The translations under genes and the position numbers were made by a program. DNA of 64,000 nucleotides from Histoplasma ohiense (taxonomy: Eukaryota > Ascomycota > Eurotiomycetes > Onygenales > Ajellomycetaceae), in NCBI GenBank assembly GCA_017607445.1, contig JAEVHH010000004.1, positions 3,472,001-3,536,000 on the forward strand, in the 5' to 3' direction. Positions 36,514 to 48,316 of this stretch are shown piece by piece. Under the pieces are notes generated by a model, which saw only the letters and a program-made list of their open reading frames with translations, made no database searches and was not told the origin of the DNA. Positions within the stretch are counted from its first letter, which is position 1, and each line of letters begins with the position of its first letter.

Positions 36514-37110
36514 TGTGACGGGTTAGCATCTGTTAGTAATTAACTTATGCAACCAACTCCCCTCCTGCACCCGCTCGTTCCTGGCTGTTGTGACCTCGCA
36601 TAACCCTCGATGTTCTTCCGCTCTGTGCTCTGTGCTCACATAGTTTCTAACAATTCTTCCACATAGCTCTTAATGTTCTTCTGCTCCGTGCTCCGCACTC
36701 ACATAGTCTCTAACAATTCTTCCACATAGCTTCTTATGTTCCTCTGCTCTGTGTTCCACACTCATATAGTCTCTAACAATTCTTCTGTGTAGCTTCTTAC
36801 ATTCTCTCACTCTGTGTTCTGCACTCACATAGTCTCTAACAATTCTTCCACATAGCTCTCAATGATTCCCCCACCCCACATTCCACACTCATGTAACTTC
36901 TAACAATTCTTACACATACCCCTTAATGTTTTTTCACTCCGCGCTCCACTGTGGAGCAGCTTCTGATATTCTTCCACTCTGAACTTTCTTCTATAAGAAC
37001 TCTCTTCATACAATCTTTTCTTCTGATTTCTTTTCTCTTTCTTTCCTTAATCAATTCATAATCTGTAATTAGAATAGTATCAAATTGTTAATCAAAGTAC
37101 ATCTGTTACA
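36514..37110 (+). repeat. A1 5' LTR (597 bp) with five ~63-bp tandem units
   Basis: The motif 'taacaattctt' recurs near 36642, 36704, 36768, 36831 and 36895, spacing 62-64 bp. Near the right end are the inverted repeat GCTCCAC-T-GTGGAGC and a TATA-like ctataag. Confidence 0.85.
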
Positions 37111-37374
37111 TTATGAATTGATTCTTCTGTGTTTAAGGCCTGAGTGTCTTGTTATTAGTTCTTATGCCTGAGTGTGTTGTTATCAGTTCTTACACCTGAG
37201 TGTGTTGTTTACAGGTCTGAGTGTCTAGTTGTTACAAAAGATCTCTCATGAGTCTGAGTGCTCTTATTGTTAGTTATATAGACTGTTGTGTCTAAGTGTC
37301 TGAAACACAATTGACTGTGTTCTACAAGGCCTGAGTGTCTATGAACTATAATGCTGTGAATAGTGTTCATGAAG

Positions 37375-37390
37375 AAGCTTGATCAAGCTT
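37375..37390. promoter_or_regulatory. Leader palindrome AAGCTTGATCAAGCTT (A1)
   Basis: A perfect 16-bp palindrome between LTR and gag, flanked by two direct copies of CTGTGAATAGTGT (~37353 and ~37402). The same arrangement is at 16195-16210 (A5) and 43222-43237 (A2). Its place fits an RNA dimerisation or packaging signal; this is inference. Confidence 0.5.
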
Positions 37391-37484
37391 AGCACTGCAA
37401 CACTGTGAATAGTGTCTGTGAAAGGACTGAATGTCTACAAATATTTCTTTTCTTTTTTATTATTATATATTCTTAGATATTGAG

Positions 37485-40400
37485 ATGAACTACAAGCAAT
37501 TCTATGAACATCCACTGCATCTGAACACAGCAGATGATAACTTAGACCTACAAAACATTCTTCAGCAGCAGATGCTACAGATGACTGAATTGCAATAATG
37601 ACTTGCTGAGATAAGCACTTCCATGTTCACTGTTTCTTCTACACCCATGTCTCATGAAAAGCCTCCAAGAGAGAAGCTCTCAATCCTTGACAAATACAAG
37701 AGAGACCTAGCACTCTACCTTGCATGGAAGTCAAAAATGAATGTCAAATTGGACATCAATGGACAAGCAATAGGCTCACTATCCAATCAAGTGTGGTATA
37801 TTTATAGCAGATTGAATGGCAATGTGTTAGCAAAATTCCAATCCTGAATGAGTCATTGTCAGAATCATCAGTATACATCAGAGCTAGTCTTCCAACAACT
37901 CAACTCTCTCTTTCTCAATTCTACACTTCAAGCCAAGACATTAGACTGACTTAATCAAATTTGTCAGATGAATGTTGTGTTGACAACTTATCTTTCTGAA
38001 TTCAATCACAAGCTCCTAGAAGCAGGTGGGTAAGACTGGAATGACATCATCAAAATCAACATATTGTTCAAGAATTTGAACTTTCAGTTGCATAACTGAA
38101 GTGTAGAGTGTCTGAAGTTCTCAATATACAGTGAATTCTGTGCTGATCTTCATCTGTTGAACAATGATCTGTCTCAGTTCCATGTGCTTCAAAATCACAG
38201 AGGATTCTGTTAAACAAATGTGTACACTTTGAACCACTCTGCAGCACCCTCTGCCTCTGAATCAGAATTAATGAACTGAGTTCCACATGTAAATACAAGT
38301 CATCTGAGAGTTCTCAATGTCTCAGAGAAGAATGCTGCTGATCAAATTGTCAGAGAAGTCTGCATATGCTGTGACAAGTCAGAGCACTTTGTGAATCAAT
38401 GTCTGAATGTGATTGCTCTGAGTAAACCCCTCACACATGTGAACACTGTGTCGCCTGTGGACAGACAAGAACAGAGAAAAGACAAACTCTCATTCTAAAA
38501 TGCAGATGAGAGCTCAAGGAGCAGAAAGCTAGCTGAAGATTTAAGCAGAAAATGCAAGTGAATGCAATCATGATCTCTGTCATTGTAAATAGTCTAGTCA
38601 ATGTACAAGCAATGATAGACAGTGGTTTCCTTCATTACACTCTTATAGACACTCAGCTGGTTGAGAAGTATAAGCTTCAGTATATCCTCTTTCTCAAGCC
38701 ATGTAAGCTTAGTGGATTTGATGGCCTCAGAGGATCAGCCTCCTACAACATGGTAAGATTTAATGTCAATGTAGAAGGACATGAGAAAAAGAATGTATAT
38801 GCATATGAAATACAAGGCCTTGAGTACAATCTAATGCTCGGTCTATCATGACTCACAGAATTTGGAACCTTGTTGAATGCATGCAATCACTGTCTTATTT
38901 TTCCAGAAGGCAACTGTGTTTACAAGAAGGATGTTGATAGAACTGCTGATCTCACTCAGATATCAGCAGAAGCATACAAACTACTAATCTATCAAACACA
39001 TGAGAAGAAGAATGTCCAAGTGTTCACTGCTAGTATGATGAATATCAAAAAAGCATTAGAAAAGTTAGAACTCAAAGATCTCAAGAAACTGTGCAAGGAA
39101 CTATCTGAATCATACAAAGACTTCACAGATGTGTTTGATGAGAAAGAAGCTGAAAAGCTTCCCTCTCATCAAGAACCTGATATAGATCATACAATCAAGC
39201 TCATTAAGAAAGATGATAAGAACCTGCAACTGCTCTGAGATTCTCTCTACAGCATGTTGCATGATGAGCTTCTTATTCTATGAAAAATACTCAATGAATT
39301 ACTGGACAAAGACTTCATTTGTGTTAGCAACTCACCCACCACAGCACTCATACTGTTCATGAAGAAATCAGAAGAAGGCTTACAATTCTGTGTTGACTAT
39401 CAAGAACTCAACAAGATTACATGGAAGGACAGATACTCTCTCTCACTCATCAATGAAACACTCAAATGAATAGAAAAAGCAAAATGATTTATGAAGCTTG
39501 ACATCTCTGCAGCCTTCTATAAGATAAGGATTAATGAAGGTGATGAATGACTAACTGCTTTTCATATATATTACAGATTATACAAATGAACAGTGACCCT
39601 CTTTGAATTAGTGAACATCTTGAGCATGTTTCAGAAATACATTAACTGGGCTCTACAAGATCTGCTCAATGAGATTGTCTCAGTGTACATGGACAATATT
39701 CTGATCTTCACTGATGGACTGCTCACTGAGCACTGCAAGCATGTACAACAAGTGCTTGACTGCCTATGTAAAGCTGAACTGCAAGTGGACATTGACAAAT
39801 GTGACTTTGAGACCAAGTCTACAACCTATCTAGAATTCATCATCAAAGCTGAAAAAGGCATACACATGGATCCTAAGAAGGTGGAAGCAATCCTCAACTG
39901 AGAGACATCAGTCTTGGTAAAAGAGACTAGAAGCTTTCTAGAATTCATCAACTTCTACTGAAGATTCATCAAAGACTTTTCTGATATTGTACAACCACTG
40001 ATGGACCTGACTCAGAAAGACACTGTATTCCAATGGACTGACAAAGCAGATGCAGCATTCAAAAAGCTGAAGTGTATATTCACAAGCATCTCAATACTGC
40101 AATCATTTGATTCAGATAAGCATACAATTCTTGAAACAGACACCTTGAGTTATGTAGTAGGCAGAGCACTAATGCAATATGATAATGAAGATGTTCTATG
40201 ACTCTGTGTCTTCATCTTGAAAAAGATGTCACCTGCTGAATGCAACTATGAGATCTACAACAAGGAGCTTCTAGTGATCATATAATGTCTCAAAGAATAA
40301 GAGTCCAAACTTATGAGTGTTGAAAAGTTTGAGATTGTTACTGATCATAAGAACTTAGAATACTTCACAACCACTTGTAAGCTCACTGAGAGACATATGT

Positions 40401-42130
40401 GTTGGTCATTGTTTCTTAGCTGTTTTTCATTCACAATTTGTTATCAACCTGAAGTAGAGAACACTCTTGTGAATGCTCTGTTTCACTGAGAACAAGATAT
40501 ACCATCTGATGATCTAGATGACAGATGAAAACACTGAGAGCATCAGTTAATCAACTCTGCAATCATAGAAAGTTCTACACAATCAGATGAACCCCACATA
40601 CATATCAATCAGTCCCAAGCTCAAGAACCCTCACTCAAAGAACAATGAAGACTAGCAGCAGAAGCAAATGAATTCTGACAGCAAGTCACTGAAGTCATAC
40701 AAAGTAAAGCACCTTGATTCCCTGCAGGCATATATCTAAGAACAGATATCTCAGCATATTCAATTGATGATGACAACTGCTTACACTTTCAAGATAGATG
40801 ATGGGTCCTCAATTCAGAACCTCTACAAACACAGATCATGTAAGAAATTCATGATTCACTGATGACTGAGCACTCAGAACACAAAATCATGTACAACATC
40901 ATCATTCAAAAATTCTACTGATCAGATATATCAAAAGACATACACTGGTTTGTACACAACTGTGATTGCTGCAGCTCAGTGATGGCATAGTGTGAACACT
41001 GAAAAGAGATACTGAAGCCTCTATCTGTCCCCAACTGAACTTGGCATGATATAGCTATTGATTTTGCAGTTTTCTTACCCAAAAGTGGAGGTTCTATGAA
41101 CATTCTAGTCATTGTCAACTGACTCAGCAAGGGTGTAATACTACAGCTCTGTGACAAGATAGATGTTGAAGTAGTTGCAGATGTCTTTGTCAGAAGCCTG
41201 TTCTATTGTATACATGGTCTGCCTTCATTCATTGTATCAGATAGAGACAGTCAATTCATCAGCACACTCTGAGCCTGCATATGCCAATTATTAAGAATTG
41301 AATGAAAGTTATCAACAGTGTATCACTCAGAGACTGATGAAGCTACTGAGAGGATGATACAAATGATAAAGAACATTCTCTGTAAGTTCTGCAATTACAT
41401 ACAAGACAACTGGAGCAATCTGCTGCCACATGCTGAGATTGTGATTAATGATTGAGATTTTGCTACAACAGATGTAAGCTCATTCTTTCTTCTACATGAA
41501 TACAACTTAGAGGTTCTGAACTTCTCTGAGACTCTCTGAGAAACTGTGCATGCCTGCAGCTTCATACAGATGACAGAGAACATTGTAAGCAAGCTGAAGA
41601 AAGTCTGTGAATGAGCAGAAGCTTCAATGATCAGTGCTCAGCAAGATTATGAGAATCAAATGAACATCAGAAGAAGTCCTGCAACCTGATATCACATAGA
41701 AGACAAAGTCTGACTGAATCTCAAGAACATAAGAATGAACCATCTCTTGTGTACACTAGATTACCACCACACCAAGTATACAGTGAAGGAAGTGCTAGAC
41801 ACACACAATTATCAACTCAACACTCCATCTGGCATCCACAACATCTTTCATACAAACCTGCTCTGACCTGCAGCTGAGGATCCATTCCCCTCACAGAGAA
41901 CCTTCAATTGGCAGCCACCTGTCATTGTAGAAGAAGACAATGAACTCAAGTGAGAAATTGAAGCAATTCTTGACAATAGAACCAACCACCACCACTGTGA
42001 ATACCTTGTCAAATGGATAGGATACAATCATCCGATCTGGGAACCCATGTCTGCCTTGGAGGACACCACCGCCCTCGACATCTACAAGTCCTCACTCACC
42101 CCAGTAGAGGGGGATAATGTGATGGGTTAG
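37485..42130 (+). pseudogene. A1 gag-pol remnant
   Basis: Gag starts at 37485 (MNYKQFYEHPLHLN) and carries a CCHC knuckle, CICCDKSEHFVNQC, near 38360. Protease 38552-38851 has MIDSGF. Linker 38870-39238, then RT with FCVDYQELNKIT, FMKLDISAAFYKI and YMDN in place of YxDD (39593-39901). RNase H ~40.0-40.5 kb. Integrase ~40.85-41.7 kb with HSEH and CDCC zinc residues. Chromodomain ~41.95-42.09 kb (EIEAILDNRT..YLVKWIGYN). The frame ends at TAG 42128-42130 inside the 3' LTR. Many TGA codons break it. Confidence 0.8.
42106..42117 (+). promoter_or_regulatory. Polypurine tract of A1
   Basis: AGAGGGGGATAA directly precedes the 3' LTR, where plus-strand DNA synthesis is primed in LTR elements. Confidence 0.7.
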
Positions 42131-42714
42131 CATCTGTTAGTAATTAACTTATGCAATCAACTCCCCTTCTGCACCCACTTGTTTCTGACTGTTGTGATTT
42201 TGCATAATCCTTGATGTTCTTCTGCTCTGTGCTCTGTGCTTGTGTAGTTTCTAACAATTCTTCTGTGTAGCTCTTAACATTCTTCCACTCTGTGCTCTGC
42301 ACTCATATAGTCTCTAACAATTCTTCCACATAGCTTCTTATGTTCTTCTGCTCTGTGTTCCACACTTGCATAGTCTCTAATGATTCTTCTGTGTAGCTTC
42401 TTATGTTCTCTCACTCTGTGTTCTGTGCTCATGTAGTCTCTAACAATTCTTCTGTGTAGCTCTCAATGATTCCTCCACCTCATGTTCCACACTTGTGTAA
42501 CTTCTAACAATTCTTATGCATATCTCTTAATGTTCTTCTGCTCTGTGCTCCACTGTGGAGCAGCTTCTGATATTCTTCCACCCTGAACTTTCCTCTATAA
42601 GAACCCTCTTTGTACAACCTTTTCTTCTGATTTCTTTTCTCTTTCTTTCCTTAATCAATTCGTAATCTGTAATTAGGATAGTATCAAATCGTTAATCAAA
42701 GTACGCCCATTACA
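42118..42714 (+). repeat. A1 3' LTR
   Basis: 597 bp, same length and repeat number as the 5' LTR. Confidence 0.87.
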
Positions 42715-42957
42715 TCTCCACCTCATATTCTGTGCTTGTGTAGCTTCTAATGATTCTTACATGTATCTCTTAATGTTCTTCCACTCCACACTTCACTATG
42801 AAGTGGCTTCTGATATTCTTCCACTCTGAACTTTTCTCTATAAGAATCCTCTTTGTATGATCTTTTCTTCTGATTTCTTTTCTCTTTCTTTTCTTAATCA
42901 ATTCATAATCTGTAATTAGAATAGTATCAAATCATTAATCAAAGTACATTCATTATA
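42715..42957 (+). repeat. A2 LTR, right part
   Basis: Continues the LTR broken at 36513, ending before ttacaaattgattc of the A2 leader. Confidence 0.78.
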
Positions 42958-43332
42958 TTACAAATTGATTCTTCTGCATTTAAGATCTGAGTGTTTTGTT
43001 ATTAGTTCTTACATCTGAGTATGTCATTATCAGTTCTTACATTCAAGTGCATTGTTTACAGATCTGAGTGTCTAGTCATTACAAGAGATCTCTCATGGAT
43101 CTGAGTGTCTCTATCATTAGTTATATAGACTGTCATGTCTAAGCATTCAAGACACAATCAACCATGTTCTACAAGGTCTGAGTGCCTACAAATCATAACA
43201 CTGTGAATAGCATTCACAAAGAAGCTTGATCAAGCTTAGCATCACAACACTGCAAATAGTATCTGCAAGAGGACTGAGTGTCTACAAGTATTTCCTTTCT
43301 TTTATTATTATTACATATTCTCAGATATTGAA

Positions 43333-43910
43333 ATGAACTACAAGCAATTCTACAAACACCCACCACACTCAAACACAGCAGACAATAACTTAGACCTACA
43401 AAGCATCCTTCAGCAGCAGACACTACAGATGACTGAATTGCAATGATGACTTACTGAGATGAGCACTTCTGCATTCACCATTCCTTCTACACTCATGCCT
43501 CACAAAAAGCCTTCAAGAGAGAAGCTTTCAATCCTCAACAAATATGAGAAAGATCTAGCACTCTACCTCACATGGAAGTCAAAAGCAAACACCAAATTGA
43601 ACATTGACAGACAAGCAATAGACTTGCTATTCAATCAAGCATGGTATATTCATAGCAGATTGAATAGCAACACATTAGTGAAATTCCAACTCTGAATGAG
43701 TCATTGCCAGAACAACCAGCATACATCAGAGCTAGTCTTTCAACAACTCAACTCTCTCTTCCTCAATTCTATACTTCAAGTCAAAACATTAGACTGATTT
43801 AATCAAACTCATCAGATGAATGTCATATTGACAACTTATCTTTCTGAATTCAATCACAAGCTTCTAGAAGCAGATGGACAAGACTGGAATGACACTGTCA
43901 AGATCAACAT
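43333..43910 (+). pseudogene. A2 gag, truncated by the LINE
   Basis: Starts MNYKQFYKHPPHSN.. and parallels A1 gag (open 43459-43695). Homology stops at gatcaaca near 43909, where A1 continues tattgttcaag and A2 has the LINE's TTA repeats. Confidence 0.75.
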
Positions 43911-44365
43911 TATTATTATTATTCTTCAATTATAGATGCATACAGTCAGTGACTATGGCATCTATCTGAAACACTTCAGAATTTTTCAACTCAAGAATAA
44001 TTTAATATACAAAAACAATTTAAAACATGCATTATCAGAATTTCAGCCCAGAATCAAACAACTATTCAAACTGTTCAATCAAAGAAATCAAAATCAAAAG
44101 AATGTCAGTAAGTCAACACAACTTAGTTTGAAAACAAAAGAAATAAACATTGTAAAAGACAGCTTTATTATAACAAGGAAAAGAAAAACCACTGACAACA
44201 ACTATAACATCAACAAAAAACAAACCAAACTTTTCAAAACAAATTAAAACTGATCATAAACAATTTAAGAGAGACTTCAAAGCAAGATGAAAAGAAAGAC
44301 TAAAAGAAAAATCAAAATAAATCAAATTGAAAATCTGATTTCAATATTTTTAACAGACAATTCAT

Positions 44366-47300
44366 TCAAACTCTTGTAGCAACATTTGATTCTTTCAAAT
44401 ATTCAATTAAAAACTTGTTTCCAGTTTCTGTATTGAATAACAGATTCAAATTTAATTGTTCCAATTCAAACTTCTTTCTCAGTTTCAATCTCAATTCTGA
44501 ATACTTTGCACAAAGTAACAGAAGATGCTCTGGATTTTCATATAACTGACAATCTAAACATAGACTACTTAAATCATCTCTAAACTTTGTTAAATATGAT
44601 TTGAAGTAACCATGCCCAAGCTTTAACTGCATTATTGTAGCAAAAAGTTTCTTTTTACACTTTATTGAACAAGTTTTCCACTTTGGCTTTGTTTCAAATC
44701 TGGAGTAATGCACACTTTTTCTTTGCATAAGCCAGATATCTTGCCATTTTTGCAAACATGATTCTCTTATTTTTCTCTTAATAAAAGCTCATGTTACAAT
44801 TCTTTGAAAGCAGATTTCTAATTCAGTTGCTTTTTTTGCAGCTCTATCAGCCATTTCATTGCCATATATACCCATGTGAGCAGGCACCCAGTGAAGATGA
44901 ATAGAACAATTGAATGAGATTTTTCTTTGAATATTTTGAAGACTTTTCAAAATCAGCTCTAGCATTGACTGTCCACTGCTGATTTTATTACTTTGAAGTC
45001 TTTTAAGCCCTGCTTGACTAACAGAGAATATCCAAATATGCTCAAATCTTTTCCATTGTTCAATCTTCATTTCAATCAATTTGAAAGCTCTTGAAATTGC
45101 AAATAATTCAGCATTAAAAACTTCTGACTCTTTTCCAATTTGCCAAGAATCAAGAATATAGTTTTTATCATTTTCTGAATATGCTATTCCAGCTCCAAGA
45201 TTGTCTGTTTTCTCACATTTTGAGCCATCAGTGTATATAAGAATTGCTTTATTTTTCATTTGTTTCAAAAGCTTTAAATGTTCTTGAGTCTGATCTTCTT
45301 TTGAAAGTTGACTAACATTTAAATCAACAAGATTATCAAGACTTTTCTTCCAAGGAGAGAGATTTTCAATAGCTATTCTCTCTACATTTAAACTAGAGAA
45401 ACAGTTCTTAACCATTGAGCAAATTCTAAATAGCTGAGATGGTATTCTTCTTCTTTGTAAAGAACTTGAATTTTCAGATAAATCAGTTTCATTCCAATCA
45501 AGATAAAGTTCCCAATCTAATTCTAATCCATTTGATTCATTTGGAAAAGAACTTGAAACTCTCTTTCTAATAGAATGATGTGAATATAGCTTCATAATTC
45601 TGAGAGCATAATTCATACAGATTTTATCAAATCTCACTTGTGGTGGAGAAATAGAGGCTTCAATTTCCATAGCTTTAATTGGAGTAGTTTTGAATACTCC
45701 TAAGATCTTTCTTAAAGCTAAGTTTTGAAGTTTTTGAAATCTTTCTATAAAGTGTTTTTGACCTCTCCACCACACCTGAACTGCATAATCTGAAACAGAG
45801 GTCACACAGGCAATATATAATTGTCTCATTGCTTGAAATGTCAGACCTCTTTCAGTATTTGAAAGTCTCAATATACTGTTTAAAATTCTTTCAGCATTTG
45901 CAGTTTTTATTTGCACATGAGATTTAAAATTCAATTGAGAATCTAACCAAACACCAAGCCATCTAACTGAGTTTTTAGATTTAATTGAATGATTTAAAAG
46001 CTTAACTTCAGTATCTTTTTCTCTGAAATTTGGATAAAAGTGAATTAATTCAGTTTTATCCATATCAAAAACAATGTTTTTTGATTTTGCTTTTTCAATC
46101 ATTTCAGTTGCTGCTTGCTCAATCAAATTGCAGTTATTCACAATTGATTCTGAGCTTACAACTAGGCCTAAATCATCCACATAGCTTGGAGTTCTCACCA
46201 TAATTGCCCTTTGTCTATCAATAAATAGAAACTTGACAAATATAGCAAACAAAATGGGTGAGACTGGGGAACCCTGAGGAACTCCTATCTCAATATCTGT
46301 TATATCTTGTCTCATTCCATCAAAAAGCAACTGGATAGTTCTTTTTGACATGAAACAGATAACCCACTTAATGAGAGACTTTGGCATTCTCAGTTCTATC
46401 AAAGTATTGATCATTTGAGAAAGTGAAACACAATCAAATGCACCTTTTATATCAATAAACATTGCAGTTGTAACCATTTTTTCATTCTTTGCAAGTTGAA
46501 TATCATGAACTACAGAGAGAACTGCATCAATTGCTGAGTTTTGCTTTCTACTTCCCATTTGATCATCATATAATAGATCAGTAGTAGCAGATAGAAAAGA
46601 CAATCTAATGGCAATTATCTTTTCCAGAATTTTTCCCAGGCAATTCAGCAGAGATATCACTCTATAAGATTTAGGAATAGTTGGTTTTCTATTGGGTTTT
46701 GAAAGAATAACTCCAACAGCATGCCTCCAGCACTTAGGATGATACCCATATTTCAAAAGATTTGAGAATAATTCAAAGAGCTCATCTTTTAGTACTGAAT
46801 AAAGCTCTTGAATTATTAAATGATTTATAGTATCAGCTCCTGCTGCTGTGATCTTTGAAGATGAAAAAATAGCTGTCTTTAATTCATCTTCAGTTAAGTC
46901 AGACCATTCCCACTTCTTATCATGTTCATATTCATTATCTTCTTGCAAAGAACAAATCTCAGTTGAATTATTTGATGATGGAAATAATATTCTCATAAAA
47001 GCTTGACATTTATCTTCAAATGAGCTAGCTATAACTTCCTCATTCTGGAAATTATAAGTTAATGTTGGTAGCTTAGACATTGTTTTTGACTTAGTATATC
47101 TAAAAGCTTTGAAGATCTCTTTCCCCTGAGCATTTTCTAGAAAGTTATTCCAACAATCAGTCTTTGCCTTTTTAATTGTTGAGAAATAATCATTTCTAAT
47201 ATTCTTTAAATACTCAAATGAAACAAGATCTTCTTTCCAATCTTTTTTAACTCTAGCTAAATGTCTTCTTTTATTTGAAATCTCATCATTCCACCAAGGC

Positions 47301-48286
47301 TTAGAGAATTCAGAGACTCTTTTCAATGGAATATATTTCTTTATACTTGAAAGAATAATCTCAGTGATTAAATTTGCTCTGTCTTCAAGCATTTTATCTG
47401 TAAGATTTGTATCTGATTTCCAATAAAGAGTTTCTCTATTCTCTAATTTCAACTTTTCAATCATTCTTTTCACTTCTGTCCACTGAGCTTTTTCAAAGTT
47501 GTATTGATTTGAATATAATGGGTTTTGAACTGTTTGATTACTATCCAATTCCATATCAACTTGAATTATCTCATGACCAGTGGCAGCACCATTTGTTTCA
47601 TTTGAGTCAATATACCAATTAAAATGTTTATTCTCATATAGATTCTTAGAGAAAAAACATAGATCTATAATTGATTTCTGTCTCAAACCTGGCTTGTGAA
47701 AAGTGGGAATGTCTTGCTCATTTATCAACTCTAGTTTGTTTAAAAGTGCCCATTCAACTAGTTTTTCAGCTCTAATTGATTGAGTTCTTTCTGAATTCCA
47801 CCAAGAGTGATGAGCATTGAAATCCCCCATGATTATTGAATTCTTTTCTGGTTTCAACTGCATTAAACATCTATCAAATGTCCAAGTTCTATTGTTTTCT
47901 CTCAGTGATCTTTCATTGTAGATATTGACTAATTGAATATTTTCAAACTGTTTTTTCATATCCACAATGTCATCAACAAGAATATCAGAGTCAGATATCA
48001 AATCATATCTCAGATTGAATTGAAATCTAGAATTCTTTCTAGCATAAATTGCCACTCTAACTCTAATATCTGTTTTCTCTGGTAGAAAACAATAGTATGC
48101 TGGATGAGATACACTATACATTTGATCAGCATCAAGTCTGGGTTCTTGAATAAGAACAAAGTCTGCTTTTTGCTCATAGCCAATTTGTAAACAGGAATAA
48201 AGACATGGATTTATTCTGTCCACATTATTTTGAATAAATTTGATTTTTGTAGAACTTTTAACATTTTTTTGATGTTTTTCCTGCAT
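44366..48286 (-). pseudogene. LINE ORF2: AP endonuclease, reverse transcriptase, RNase H; one in-frame TGA
   Basis: 1,306 codons with a single stop, TGA at 44791-44789; the same frame then stays open to 44366. Endonuclease: QNNVDRIN, QEPRLD, GDFNAHHSWWNS, DLCFFS, GHEIIQVD. RT: SYRVISLLNCLGKILEKI, AMFIDIKGAFD, VPQGSPVSPILF and the catalytic YVDD. RNase H: IYTDGSK, EVFNAELFAI, then IFSVSQA where the family has an Asp (DSQA), and HWVPAHMGIYGNEMAD. The C terminus after the stop has C-x2-C..H..C (CLDCQLYENPEHLLLLC). TGA may be a former CGA. Reads by eye show no CpG in the whole frame, and Arg is encoded by AGA/AGG. A Val at the RNase H Asp position may also disable that domain. Confidence 0.88.
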
Positions 48287-48316
48287 TATATAAGACTGTT
48301 GAATGGTTTTTTATCT

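Larger units (their letters stand above)
36514..42714 (+). mobile_element. A1: complete family A element inside the A2 LTR
   Basis: Two 597-bp LTRs (36514-37110 and 42118-42714), interior 5,007 bp, target duplication tcttc/tctcc (36509-36513, 42715-42719; one C/T difference). A purine tract AGAGGGGGATAA ends at 42117. It keeps more CpG than the other A copies, notably in the LTR start and the chromodomain, in line with being the last insertion. Confidence 0.88.
36218..43910 (+). mobile_element. A2: family A element, LTR split by A1, gag split by the LINE
   Basis: LTR in two parts, 36218-36513 and 42715-42957; less the 5-bp duplication this is 534 bp, the length of the A5 LTR. The interior begins at 42958, with leader and gag to ~43910, where the LINE starts. 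The rest of A2 is not found after the LINE, so it was lost or lies elsewhere. Confidence 0.75.

Noticed and set aside
43936..44247. 103-codon lysine/asparagine-rich plus-strand frame in the LINE 3' UTR
   Set aside because: Antisense to a T-rich UTR; composition alone explains the open frame.
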